NCBI GenBank assembly: GCA_016870535.1
Contig: VGBK01000008.1
Location: 1 to 41,453, forward strand
Direction of reading: 5' to 3'
Length of the DNA: 41,453 nt
Source: Actinomycetota bacterium
GTDB taxonomy: Bacteria > Actinomycetota > Acidimicrobiia > Spongiisociales > UBA11373
The notes beneath the pieces were generated by a model. It worked only from the letters and a program-made list of their open reading frames with translations. It had not been told where the DNA came from and made no database searches. Position numbers and translations under genes: made by a program. Positions 33,359 to 41,453 of this stretch are shown in pieces (the first letter of the stretch is position 1; each line of letters starts with the position of its first letter).

Positions 33359-34942
33359 TCAGCCTCCAAAGGCGCGTTGCACCAGGCTCACCACCGAGTC
33401 GCTGGTGGCGCCGAACACGATGGCCGGATAGACGCCGATGGCCAGGATCACCAGCACCAGCGGCACCCAGGCCGCCAGTTCGAAGCGGTCGGCGTCGGGG
33501 AAGGACTTATCCCGCCACTCCTCGGGCACCTCCCCCAGGTTCACCCGCTGCAGCATCCACAGCAGGTAGCCGGCGGTGAGCACCGTGCCGATGGCCCCAA
33601 TGACCATGGCGGTGCGGAACACGGCCAGGCTGGCCCCGGCGAAGGGGTTGAAGGCGGCGAGCAGGGCCATGAACTCGCCCCAGAACCCGGCCAGGCCCGG
33701 CAGGCCCAGGGAGGCCATGGCGGCGAAGCCCAGGATGCCCCCGAGGATGGGCAGGGTCTTCTGGTTGCCCCCCAGGCGGGCCATCTCCCGGGTGTGGTAG
33801 CGGTGCTGGATGGACCCGGCCAGGAAGAAGAGCAGGCCGGTGATTACCCCGTGGGCCACCATGCCGATGATGGCGGCGTTGATGCCGATGTCGGTGAGGG
33901 TGGCGATCCCCAGCATGACGAAACCCATGTGCCCCACCGACGAGAAGGCGATGAGGCGCTTCATATCGGTCTGCGCCAGGCAGGCCAGCGACCCGTAGAT
34001 GATGGCGATCACCGCCAGGATGGCTATGGCCGGGGCCCAGGCTTGCGCCTCCTGGGGGAGGATGGGCAGGGCGATGCGGATGAAGCCGTAGGAGCCCAGT
34101 TTCAGGAGGATGGCGGCCAGCAGCACCGAGCCCACCGTGGGGGCGGCGGTGTGAGCGTCGGGGAGCCAGGTGTGCAGCGGCCACATGGGCACCTTGACGG
34201 CGAACCCCAGGAACAAGGCGAAGAACACCCAGAAGGCGAAGGTGCCGGTGAAGTGCCCCTGCGCGCCCAGGGCCGACAGGGCCTCGATGTCGAAGGTGCG
34301 AGTCGCCCCCGGCGCGTCGCCCGACCGGAAGTAGAGCGCCAGGAAGCCCAGCAGCATGAAGGCCGAGCCGAACAGGGTGAACAGGAAGAACTTGATGGCC
34401 GCATAGAGGCGGGTCTCCACCGGCCTCTTGAACCCGGGCAGGCGCATCGGGTTCCGGTCGCCCCAGATGCCGATCATGAAGTACATCGGGAGCAGCACCA
34501 ACTCGAAGAAGATGAAGAACAGCACCAGGTCCAGGGCCACGAAGGTGCCCGCCATGCCGGTGGCGAGGACCAGCATCAGCACCAGGAAGGCCTTGGGGTT
34601 GTGCGGCTCGGGCCAGTGGTTCCACGAGTAGACCATGCAGAGCAAGGTGATGAAGGTGGACAGCACCACCAAAGGCAGGCTGATCCCGTCGAGGCCGATG
34701 TGGAACCGGGAGCCGATGGCCGGGATCCACGAGGTGTCGGCGCCCAACTGGTAGCCCGCCTCGCCGAAGTCGAAGCGGACGGTGGCCACCACCGACGCGA
34801 CGAAGGAGGCGGCGGCGAAGCCGAGGGCGATGGTCTTGATCGCCGTCTCCCGGGCGCGCGGGACCGCCAGCACCACCGCCGCCCCCACCAGGGGGAGGAA
34901 CACGATGAGGCTCAGCCCCCACCCGTTCTCGAACCAGCCCAT
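33359..34942 (-). CDS. nuoM: NADH-quinone oxidoreductase subunit M
   Basis: 527 residues, antiporter-like membrane subunit. Key segments: LVLFFIFFELVLLPMYFMIG with the helix-5 glutamate, VKVPMWPLHTWLPDAHTAAP with lysine and histidine residues of the proton path, KRLIAFSSVGHMGFV, and LGLPGLAGFWGEF. A strong GAGGAGG precedes the ATG. It starts 15 bases after nuoL and ends 4 bases before the preferred nuoN start. Confidence 0.97.
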   Translation of the reverse strand: MGWFENGWGLSLIVFLPLVGAAVVLAVPRARETAIKTIALGFAAASFVASVVATVRFDFGEAGYQLGADTSWIPAIGSRFHIGLDGISLPLVVLSTFITLLCMVYSWNHWPEPHNPKAFLVLMLVLATGMAGTFVALDLVLFFIFFELVLLPMYFMIGIWGDRNPMRLPGFKRPVETRLYAAIKFFLFTLFGSAFMLLGFLALYFRSGDAPGATRTFDIEALSALGAQGHFTGTFAFWVFFALFLGFAVKVPMWPLHTWLPDAHTAAPTVGSVLLAAILLKLGSYGFIRIALPILPQEAQAWAPAIAILAVIAIIYGSLACLAQTDMKRLIAFSSVGHMGFVMLGIATLTDIGINAAIIGMVAHGVITGLLFFLAGSIQHRYHTREMARLGGNQKTLPILGGILGFAAMASLGLPGLAGFWGEFMALLAAFNPFAGASLAVFRTAMVIGAIGTVLTAGYLLWMLQRVNLGEVPEEWRDKSFPDADRFELAAWVPLVLVILAIGVYPAIVFGATSDSVVSLVQRAFGG

Positions 34943-34957
34943 CTCGCTCGCCCTCCT

Positions 34958-37045
34958 CTAGCCGAAGATCAGGAAACCGACCACCAGCAGCACCGCCCCC
35001 AGGAACAGGGCGGCGGCGTACTGCTGCACCTTGCCCGTCTGCACCCGGCGCAGCGCCCCGCCCGCCTCGCCGGTGGCGGCGGCGGCGGCGTTGATGCCCA
35101 GGTCGATGCCCCGCTGGTCGAGGCCGCCGTACACCACCGCCGCCAGGCGGCGGGCCGTCGCCCCGAAGGCGTTCACCGCGCCGTCGATGATCACATCGTT
35201 CGACCAGTTGGCCGCCCGGGCCAGCGGGCCCCGGATGGGCCGCACCAGGGCGTAGTCGTACAGGTCGTCCACGAAGTACTTGCGCTCCAGGAGCGGGTAG
35301 AGCAGAGGGATGCGGAAGCGGTCCCGCTCCTTCTGGGTGGCCCGGTCCCGCCCGAAGAGGGCGGTGCCGGCGGCGATGCCCGCCAAGGCCACCAGCGTGC
35401 CGATGGCCGCCAGGCCCCAGTTCAGGCCGCCGGGGTGATGCTCCACGATGGGATGGGCCCGCGCCGCCAGCCAGGAGGTGAAGGCGGTGAACCACCCCGG
35501 CATGTTGACCAGGCCGCCCACCGCGGCCAGGGCGGCCAGGCCGATGAGCGGGTAGGTCATCACCCGCGGCGACTCGTGGGGGTGAGCCTCCCCCTGGTAC
35601 CTCCCGAAGAAGGTCAGGTTCACCGCGCGGGCCATGTAGAAGGCGGTGACGAACGCCCCGGCCAATGCCAGCACCAGCACGAAGGTGGCCAGACCGCCGC
35701 CCCCGTGCTGGGAGTCGTATTGGAGCGAGGCCAGGATCTCGTCCTTAGACCAGAACCCCGACAGGGGCACGATGCCCGCCAGGGCCAGCGAGCCGATGAG
35801 GAAGGTCCAGAAGGTCTTCGGCATCGCCCGGCGCAGGCCCCCCATGTCGCTCATGTTGTTGGAGTGGACCGCATGGATCACCGACCCGGCGGCCAGGAAG
35901 AGCAGGCCCTTGAAGAAGGCATGGGTGAACAGGTGGAAGAGGCCGGCGGTGTAGGCCCCCGCCCCCATGGCGGCGGTCATGTAGCCCAATTGGCTGACCG
36001 TCGAGTAGGCCAGCACCTTCTTGATGTCGTCCTGGACCAGGGCCAGCAGGCCGCCCAGGAAGAGGGTGAGCGCCCCGATCACCAGGATCAGCGGCTTGAG
36101 CCCGGCCCCGAAGCCCTCGGCCTGGTAGAAGGGGAACATCCGCCCCAGCAGGTAGACCCCGGCGGTCACCATGGTGGCGGCGTGCATCAGCGACGACACC
36201 GGGGTGGGGCCGGCCATGGCGTCGGGGAGCCACACGTGGAAGGGCCACTGGGCGCTCTTGCCCATGGCGCCGATGAAGACGGCCAGGCCCACCCACACGC
36301 CTACGTCGGCCAGGGCCGAGTCGCCTGCCGCCACCGCGGCGAACAGGTCGGTGAAGCGGAAGGAGCCCACCACCAGGCCGGAGATGATCACCCCGAGGAA
36401 GAGGCCGACGTCGGCCACCTTGTTGACCAGGAAGGCCTTGATGGCGGCGGCGTTGTTGGCGTGGTCCTCCCACCAGTGGCCGATCAAGAGGTACGAGGCC
36501 ACCCCGACCAGTTCCCAGCCCACGATCAACTGGATGGTGTTGGGCGAGGAGACCAGCACCAGCATCCCGCCGGCGAACAGCGAGAAGGCGGCGAAGAACC
36601 AGGTGAAGCGGACGTCGCCCTTCATGTACCCCTTGGAGTAGGTGAACACGAAGAAGCCGACGATGCCGACGACGGCGTACATCATGATCGACAGGCCGTC
36701 CACCACCCAGCCCCACTCCAGCACCAGGTCGGCGCCGCCGGGGAGGACGCCGATGCGGGCGATCTCCACGTGGCGCTCGAAGGCGAAAGGCGCCACCCAG
36801 TTGCCCACCAGCAGCGCCGTGCCGTAGAGGGCGACGAAGGCCAGGGCGGCCTCGGCCACCTCCCATCCCTTGAAGGGAAGCCGCTTGCCGAAGAGCACGA
36901 TCAGGCCCATGGCCAGCAGGGGCACCACCGGGATCAGCCAGGCCCCCTGGGCCAGCAGGGCGAGGAACCCGCTCGGCTCGGCGGCCGCGGCGGCGTGACC
37001 CCCCTCGGCGGTGCTGAGCGCGGCGAAGGCATACATCCCGGGCAT
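34958..37045 (-). CDS. nuoL: NADH-quinone oxidoreductase subunit L
   Basis: About 695 residues; the distal pump subunit carrying the long lateral helix HL at its C-terminus. Visible: NTIQLIVGWELVGVASYLLI, GKSAQWPFHVWLPDAMAGPT with the conserved lysine and proline, KVLAYSTVSQLGYM, and a C-terminal hydrophobic anchor (AALFLGAVLLVVGFLIFG). The ATG at 37045 overlaps the nuoK stop as TGATG; in-frame GTG codons at 37048 and 37051 are alternatives. Confidence 0.96.
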   Translation of the reverse strand: MPGMYAFAALSTAEGGHAAAAAEPSGFLALLAQGAWLIPVVPLLAMGLIVLFGKRLPFKGWEVAEAALAFVALYGTALLVGNWVAPFAFERHVEIARIGVLPGGADLVLEWGWVVDGLSIMMYAVVGIVGFFVFTYSKGYMKGDVRFTWFFAAFSLFAGGMLVLVSSPNTIQLIVGWELVGVASYLLIGHWWEDHANNAAAIKAFLVNKVADVGLFLGVIISGLVVGSFRFTDLFAAVAAGDSALADVGVWVGLAVFIGAMGKSAQWPFHVWLPDAMAGPTPVSSLMHAATMVTAGVYLLGRMFPFYQAEGFGAGLKPLILVIGALTLFLGGLLALVQDDIKKVLAYSTVSQLGYMTAAMGAGAYTAGLFHLFTHAFFKGLLFLAAGSVIHAVHSNNMSDMGGLRRAMPKTFWTFLIGSLALAGIVPLSGFWSKDEILASLQYDSQHGGGGLATFVLVLALAGAFVTAFYMARAVNLTFFGRYQGEAHPHESPRVMTYPLIGLAALAAVGGLVNMPGWFTAFTSWLAARAHPIVEHHPGGLNWGLAAIGTLVALAGIAAGTALFGRDRATQKERDRFRIPLLYPLLERKYFVDDLYDYALVRPIRGPLARAANWSNDVIIDGAVNAFGATARRLAAVVYGGLDQRGIDLGINAAAAATGEAGGALRRVQTGKVQQYAAALFLGAVLLVVGFLIFG

Positions 37046-37350
37046 CACCACTTCATCAGGTCGAGCTCGTCGACGTTCACCGACGAGCGGTTGCGGAAGA
37101 TCAGGATCACGATGGCCAGGCCGATGCCCACCTCGGCGGCGGCCACGGTGATGACGAACAGGGCGAAGATGTGGCCGGTGTGCATGGTGTCGCCGAGGAG
37201 GGACCCGAAGGCCACCAGGTTGATGTTGACCGCGGCCAGCATCAGCTCGATGGAGAGCAGCACCGCCACCGCGTTGCGCCGCACCAGGACGCCGTAGACG
37301 CCCAGCGAGAACAGCAGCGACCCCAGGATGAGGAACTGGTTGAGCGTCAT
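37045..37350 (-). CDS. nuoK: NADH-quinone oxidoreductase subunit K
   Basis: 101 residues, three membrane helices. The conserved glutamates are in LLSIELMLAAVNINLVAF and ITVAAAEVGIGLAIVILIF, which form part of the proton channel next to NuoJ and NuoN. The ATG at 37350 overlaps the nuoJ stop (ATGA). Confidence 0.97.
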   Translation of the reverse strand: MTLNQFLILGSLLFSLGVYGVLVRRNAVAVLLSIELMLAAVNINLVAFGSLLGDTMHTGHIFALFVITVAAAEVGIGLAIVILIFRNRSSVNVDELDLMKW

Positions 37351-37871
37351 TCCCTGGGGTCCTTCCGGGCCAGCACGATGCCCCCGATGAGGGCGGCGAG
37401 CAGCACGAACGACACCGCCTCGAACGGGATCACGAACCGCCTGAAGAGCAGTTCGCCGAGGTCGCCGGTGAGGCTGCGCTCCACGGCCTCGCCCTGCTCC
37501 CAGCCGAAGAAGGCGGTGGTGGCGTAGGCCAGGGTGGCGAAGACCGCCACGGCCACCAGCGCGGCGGGCCAGCGCCGCCGGTGGTCGAGAGGCAAGGGGT
37601 CGCGGCGCAGCGGGGCGCGGGTGATCATGAGCCCGAACAGGAACAGCACCACCACCGCCCCGATGTAGACCAGCACCACCGTCCAGGCCACGAACTCGGC
37701 GCCCAGCAGCAGGAACAGGGCGGCCGACCCGGCCAGGGCCACCACCAGCATCAGCACCGCATGGACCAGGTTGCGCGAAGTCACCACCCAGAACCCGGCG
37801 GCGAGCATGACCACGCCCACCGCCAGGAACACCAGGTTCTCGCTCTGGCCGATCCAGTCGCCGAGGCTCAC
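37347..37871 (-). CDS. nuoJ: NADH-quinone oxidoreductase subunit J
   Basis: 174 residues, membrane subunit with the pi-bulge helix that couples the quinone site to the pumps. The typical [20 protein letters not shown] segment is present, along with [21 protein letters not shown]. The GTG start overlaps the nuoI stop by 4 bases (GTGA). Confidence 0.96.
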   Translation of the reverse strand: MSLGDWIGQSENLVFLAVGVVMLAAGFWVVTSRNLVHAVLMLVVALAGSAALFLLLGAEFVAWTVVLVYIGAVVVLFLFGLMITRAPLRRDPLPLDHRRRWPAALVAVAVFATLAYATTAFFGWEQGEAVERSLTGDLGELLFRRFVIPFEAVSFVLLAALIGGIVLARKDPRE

Positions 37872-38536
37872 GGCTCACTCCCCTTCGGCTCGGGGCTTTC
37901 GGGCGGCTTGGGGCTTTCGGGCTCGGGGCTCGCCGGCGGTGCCGGGCTTCCCGGAGGCTCCGGGCTTCCCGGCCCGGGGCTCGCCGGCGGTGCCGGGCTT
38001 CCCGGCTCGGGGTTCCCCGGCTTGCTTGCCTCCGGCTCGCTCCCCTCCAGAGCGGGAGGCTCGGGGACCGTGGGCAGCCACTGCCCCAGGCGCTCCATGT
38101 CGTGGGTCAGGTCGATCCGGCGGGGCTCGGAGTACTCGTACTCCGGCGACCAGAAGAGGGCATCGAAGGGGCAGACCTCCACGCAGGTGCCGCAGTACAT
38201 GCAGAGGGCGAAGTCGATGTCGAAGCGGTCGAGCACCGAGCGAGTGCGAGCGCGCCCCCCCGGCTCGGCGGGAGGCTGCTGCACCTTGTGCCCCTCGATG
38301 TAGATGCACCAGTCGGGGCACTCCCGGGCGCAGAGCATGCAGACGGTGCAGGCTTCCACGTCGAGGGCGATGACCCCGCGGGCCCGCTCCGGCGGGACCT
38401 CCTTCTCCAGGGGGTACATCACCGTGACCGGCTTGCGCAGGAAGGTGCGGAAGGTGAGCCACATGCCCTTGAACAGCCCGAGGCCGGGGACCGCCGAGCG
38501 GAGCGTCGTGCCCGGGGGGTAGCGGAGGCCTCTCAC
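37868..38536 (-). CDS. nuoI: NADH-quinone oxidoreductase subunit I with Pro/Ser/Glu-rich tail
   Basis: 222 residues from a GTG at 38536 that overlaps the nuoH stop (GTGA). NuoI carries clusters N6a and N6b between the peripheral arm and the quinone site. First motif Cys63, Cys66, Cys69, Cys73 ([12 protein letters not shown]); second Cys112, Cys115, Cys118, Cys122 ([13 protein letters not shown]). The enzyme core ends near residue 155; the last ~65 residues are a low-complexity Pro/Ser/Glu tail with a duplicated 17-residue unit, not found in standard NuoI. Confidence 0.95.
   Translation of the reverse strand: MRGLRYPPGTTLRSAVPGLGLFKGMWLTFRTFLRKPVTVMYPLEKEVPPERARGVIALDVEACTVCMLCARECPDWCIYIEGHKVQQPPAEPGGRARTRSVLDRFDIDFALCMYCGTCVEVCPFDALFWSPEYEYSEPRRIDLTHDMERLGQWLPTVPEPPALEGSEPEASKPGNPEPGSPAPPASPGPGSPEPPGSPAPPASPEPESPKPPESPEPKGSEP
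37925..38005. repeat. Direct repeat in the nuoI 3' end (51-bp period)
   Basis: A 30-bp sequence at 37925-37954 recurs at 37976-38005, a 51-base period, so the encoded Pro-rich unit (SPAPPASP...) repeats every 17 residues. Partly diverged further copies flank it. The period keeps the frame, as in the S3 tail. Confidence 0.8.
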
Positions 38537-39546
38537 AGCACCACCTTCAGGACCGCGGTGACCGCGATGTTGGCCAGGCCCAGGGGCACCAGCCAGCGCC
38601 AGGCCAGAGACTGCAGCTGGTCCTCCCGCAGGCGCGGCCAGGTCCAGCGGAACCAGATCATCACGAACACCAGCAGCAGCGCCTTGCCCAGCAGCACGAA
38701 GGGCCCGAACCAGTCGGCGTTGAGGCCCCAGAAGTGGTAGCCGCCCAGGAAGAGGACTGCGGCGATGGCCGACATGGCCAGCATGCCGGCGTACTCGCCC
38801 AGCAGGAACATGGTGAAGCGGATGCCCGAGTACTCGGTCAGGTAGCCCATGACCAGTTCCTGCTCGGCGATGGGCATGTCGAAGGGGATGCGGACCAGTT
38901 CGGCCAGCACGGCGATCATGAAGATCACGAAGCCGACGATCTGCCCCGCCAGGACGTAGGGCAGGGAGATGCCCACGCTCCCGAGGTGGAAGAGGGGCTG
39001 GGCCTGGGCCTCGGTGATGCCCACCATCGACATCGTCCCGGCCTGGATGACCACCCCCACCACCGCCAGCACCAGCGGCAGCTCGTAGGCGATCAGCTGG
39101 GCGCCGGCCCGCAGGCCGCCGATCAGCGAGTACTTGCTCCCCGACGACCAGCCGGCCATGAGGATGGCGATGGTGCTCACCGACCCGGCCGCCAGGGCAT
39201 AGAAGATGCCCAGGTCGAGGTCGACCGCCACCAGCTTCGGGGAGAGGGGGATGATGACGATGACGGCGAAGGTCGCCAGGAGCGACACCATGGGCGCCAG
39301 CCGGAACACCGGCCGGTCGGCGTCGCGGGGCGTCAGGTCCTCCTTCTGCAGGAACTTCAGGGCCTCGGCGAACACCTGGGCCCAGCCCCACCGGCCGCCG
39401 GCGAAGTAGGGGCCGACGCGGTGCTGCATGTGGGCCGACACCTTCAGTTCGGCGAACATGATCACCAGGGCCACGGCGAAGACCACCACCACCGCGATGC
39501 CCAGCTTCAACGCCAGCACCACCCAGACGTTGTCGAGCAGGCTCAT
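38533..39546 (-). CDS. nuoH: NADH-quinone oxidoreductase subunit H
   Basis: 337 residues, membrane subunit that forms the quinone-entry chamber. Diagnostic: [40 protein letters not shown], the acidic [20 protein letters not shown] loop and the [12 protein letters not shown] segment near the C-terminus. The ATG overlaps the nuoD stop (ATGA). It follows nuoD directly, with no nuoE, F or G between. Confidence 0.97.
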   Translation of the reverse strand: MSLLDNVWVVLALKLGIAVVVVFAVALVIMFAELKVSAHMQHRVGPYFAGGRWGWAQVFAEALKFLQKEDLTPRDADRPVFRLAPMVSLLATFAVIVIIPLSPKLVAVDLDLGIFYALAAGSVSTIAILMAGWSSGSKYSLIGGLRAGAQLIAYELPLVLAVVGVVIQAGTMSMVGITEAQAQPLFHLGSVGISLPYVLAGQIVGFVIFMIAVLAELVRIPFDMPIAEQELVMGYLTEYSGIRFTMFLLGEYAGMLAMSAIAAVLFLGGYHFWGLNADWFGPFVLLGKALLLVFVMIWFRWTWPRLREDQLQSLAWRWLVPLGLANIAVTAVLKVVL

Positions 39547-40742
39547 CGGTCCACGTCCCCGAGGACGAAGTCGAGGCTGCCCAGGATGGCGATGACGTCG
39601 GGGATCAACGCCCCCTCGAGCAGCCAGGGCAGCACCGCCAGGTTGCAGAACGAGGCCGAGCGGATCTTGACCCGGTAGGGCCGCCGCCCGCCGCCCGAGA
39701 CGATGTGGTAGCCCATCTCCCCCTTGGGGTTCTCGGCCCGCACGTAGCACTCGCCCCGCGGCACCTTGATGACTCGCGGCACCTTGGCCTGCAGCGGCCC
39801 GCCGGGCAGGGAGCCCAGGGCCTGCTCGATGATGCGGGCGCTCTGTCGGATCTCCTCGAGGCGCACCCGGCAGCGGTCGTAGTTGTCGCCGTTGGGCATG
39901 GTGACCACGTCGAAGTCGAAGCGGTCGTAGGGCAGGTAGTCCTCCACCCGGCGCAGGTCGAAGGGCACCCCCGAAGCCCGCAGGTTCGGCCCGCTGACGG
40001 CGTACTCGATGGCCGTCTCGGCCGGCAGCACCCCGATGCCGACGGTGCGCTGCTGCACGATCTCGTTGCCCAGGACGAGCCCTTCGAGGTCGTCGCAGAC
40101 GGCGCGCACTGCCGCCATGGCCCGGCGCGTCCCGTCGATGAAGCCCTGGGACAAGTCCTGGGAGCGGGTGCGCTGGGTGGACCCGCCGCCGGCCGCCGGC
40201 TTCACCCCGCCGATCCGGTTGAAGTTGGGGTGGAAGCGGCCCCCGGTTACCCCCTCCACCAGGTCGAGCACCCGCTCCCGCTCGCGCAAGGCGTACATCA
40301 GGGGAGTGGGCGCGCCCAGTTCGGCGGGGAAGGAGCACAGGAAGATGAGGTGGTTGGAGATGCGGTACATCTCGGTGAGGATCAGCCGGATGTACTGCGC
40401 CCGCTCCGGCGCCTCCACCCCCATGAGCCGCTCGGCGGCGAGGATGAAGGGGACCTCGTTGGCGAAACCCGACACCCAGTCGATGCGGTTCACCAGGGCG
40501 TTGATCTGGGCGTAGGTGCGCACCTCGGCCAGCTTCTCGTAGCCGCGGTGCATGTACCCCATGACCGGCTGCACCTTCTCCAGCCGCTCGCCGGCGATGG
40601 TGGCCACCAGGCGGAGCACCCCGTGGGTAGAGGGGTGCTGCGGGCCGATGTTCAGGGTCATCTCGGGCGTCACCAACTCCACCGACACCGCCGCCTCGGA
40701 CCGGTGCACGGCCAGCAGGTCCCGGTCGGTGGGGGCGGTCAC
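39543..40742 (-). CDS. nuoD: NADH-quinone oxidoreductase subunit D
   Basis: 399 residues from a GTG at 40742 overlapping the nuoC stop. NuoD forms the quinone-reduction pocket with Nuo[19 protein letters not shown] contains the conserved quinone-pocket histidine; [30 protein letters not shown] and the final [20 protein letters not shown] and [12 protein letters not shown] complete the family pattern. The NDUFS2-type arginine region (after the HRG motif) is present. Confidence 0.97.
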   Translation of the reverse strand: MTAPTDRDLLAVHRSEAAVSVELVTPEMTLNIGPQHPSTHGVLRLVATIAGERLEKVQPVMGYMHRGYEKLAEVRTYAQINALVNRIDWVSGFANEVPFILAAERLMGVEAPERAQYIRLILTEMYRISNHLIFLCSFPAELGAPTPLMYALRERERVLDLVEGVTGGRFHPNFNRIGGVKPAAGGGSTQRTRSQDLSQGFIDGTRRAMAAVRAVCDDLEGLVLGNEIVQQRTVGIGVLPAETAIEYAVSGPNLRASGVPFDLRRVEDYLPYDRFDFDVVTMPNGDNYDRCRVRLEEIRQSARIIEQALGSLPGGPLQAKVPRVIKVPRGECYVRAENPKGEMGYHIVSGGGRRPYRVKIRSASFCNLAVLPWLLEGALIPDVIAILGSLDFVLGDVDR

Positions 40743-41356
40743 CCGCTCCCCTCCCCGGATTCGCCCGGCGCCGGCTCGGCGGCAGGCAGCGGGGTCACCT
40801 CCACCGCGCCCGGCCAGGGCTTCACCTCGCGGGCGAGCAACGGGTACGACTTGCGCAGCGGGTGGCCCACGAACTCGTCGGTCAGGTAGATGCGCACCGG
40901 GTTGGGGTGGCCTGCGAAGACGATGCCGAACATGTCGGCGGCCTCGCGCTCGTGCCAGTCGGCCGCGGTGTAGACCGCGGTCAGGGAGGGAAGGCGCAGG
41001 TCGTCGGGCGGCAGGTCGGTGGAGAGGATGACGGCTTCCCCGGCGGTGACGTCGGAGAGGCGGCTGAGCACCTCGTAGCGCTCCTCCACCGGGCCGCCCT
41101 CGACGGGGTCGCCCACCGCCACCTCGTTGCTCCAGTCCACCGCCGACAGCCAGCCGAAGAAGGGCAGATGCGGCTTCAAGGCGCGGTGCGCCTCCACCCA
41201 ACGCTCCCGGGGCACCCGCACCTTGGCGGTGCGGAAGGCGTCGCTGAACTCGCTCGACCCGGCGAGCGCCGCCCAGCGGGCGGCGGCGGAAGGCGGGGCC
41301 TCGGGGGCAGGGGCCTCGGGGGCGGGGGCGGCGCCGGGAGCCTCAGGCTCGCTCAC
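40739..41356 (-). CDS. nuoC: NADH-quinone oxidoreductase subunit C with Ala/Pro-rich ends
   Basis: 205 residues, GTG start, overlapping the nuoB stop by 14 bases. The 30-kDa subunit core is seen in DLRLPSLTAVYTAADWHERE, AADMFGIVFAGHPNPVRIYL and GHPLRKSYPL. An N-terminal Ala/Pro/Glu stretch of ~25 residues (SEPEAPGAAPAPEAPAPEAP) and a C-terminal one ([14 protein letters not shown]) are low-complexity additions. Confidence 0.95.
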   Translation of the reverse strand: MSEPEAPGAAPAPEAPAPEAPPSAAARWAALAGSSEFSDAFRTAKVRVPRERWVEAHRALKPHLPFFGWLSAVDWSNEVAVGDPVEGGPVEERYEVLSRLSDVTAGEAVILSTDLPPDDLRLPSLTAVYTAADWHEREAADMFGIVFAGHPNPVRIYLTDEFVGHPLRKSYPLLAREVKPWPGAVEVTPLPAAEPAPGESGEGSG

Positions 41357-41453
41357 CGGCGTTCCACTTCTCTTTGATGTTCTCGCCCATGATCTTGCGC
41401 TGCAGCAGGACGATGCCCTCCATGAGCGCCTCGGGACGGGGCGGGCACCCGGG
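41343..41453 (-). CDS. nuoB: NADH-quinone oxidoreductase subunit B, C-terminal part only
   Basis: 36 codons plus stop, cut by the window edge. The sequence begins PGCPPRPEALMEGIVLLQRK, the family signature whose cysteine is the last ligand of cluster N2, and ends MGENIKEKWNAGERA. The stop lies inside the nuoC start region. The upstream part, and probably nuoA, lie outside the window. Confidence 0.93.
   Translation of the reverse strand, partial: PGCPPRPEALMEGIVLLQRKIMGENIKEKWNAGERA

Noticed and set aside
33377-37297. 1306-codon plus-strand open frame opposite nuoM, nuoL and nuoK
   Set aside because: Hydrophilic His/Gln/Gly-rich shadow of membrane-protein genes; no start signal or domain.

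Overview
The window is high-GC DNA from what looks like an actinomycetote. Three things point there: the coiled-coil insertion near the N-terminus of RpoC (about residues 145-300), the order rpmG - HadA/HadB-type dehydratase - tRNA-Trp - secE - nusG known from mycobacteria, and C-ending codons almost everywhere. A more precise placement (for example an acidimicrobial or uncultured lineage) would be a guess.

Positions 1-24700 form one nearly continuous minus-strand information-processing locus. In transcription order it reads tRNA-Tyr, tRNA-Thr, tRNA-Met, tuf (copy 2), rpmG, a fused HadA-HadB-like dehydratase, an ECF sigma factor and its zinc-finger anti-sigma, tRNA-Trp, secE, nusG, rplK, rplA, rplJ, rplL, a small membrane ORF, rpoB, rpoC, rpsL, rpsG, fusA, tuf (copy 1), rpsJ, rplC, rplD, rplW, rplB, rpsS, rplV, rpsC. 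This joins the tufB-type tRNA/tuf operon, the secE-rpoBC (beta) region, the str operon and the S10 operon. Four-base start/stop overlaps are frequent, and promoter-like sites or strong hairpins sit at the main internal joints (before tRNA-Tyr, before tRNA-Trp, before rplJ, between rplL and rpoB, and between rpoC and rpsL).

Positions 24800-31810 are mixed and accessory: the membrane protease HtpX, a divergent secreted S1-family protease, a MidA/NDUFAF7-like methyltransferase, an Rhs/YD-repeat remnant with a frameshift and an unrecognised C-terminal tip lying among two predicted lipoproteins and an unknown ORF, and a VapBC toxin-antitoxin pair with an apparently leaderless promoter.

Positions 31882-41453 hold a minus-strand complex I operon, nuoB(partial)-C-D-H-I-J-K-L-M-N, with no nuoE, nuoF or nuoG between nuoD and nuoH. 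The MidA-like gene nearby belongs to the family whose mitochondrial member methylates the NuoD homologue.

The most unusual signals are: (1) two tuf genes that look identical base for base and use T/G-ending codons, opposite to every neighbour; (2) long Ala/Pro/Glu-rich tails on S3, L10, NuoC and NuoI, with perfect DNA tandem repeats in S3 and NuoI, the S3 array running off the window edge; (3) the HadAB fusion translationally coupled to a sigma/anti-sigma pair inside the ribosomal locus; (4) the Rhs cassette region; (5) a complex I operon without the NADH-input genes. No rRNA genes, CRISPR arrays or insertion sequences were seen.
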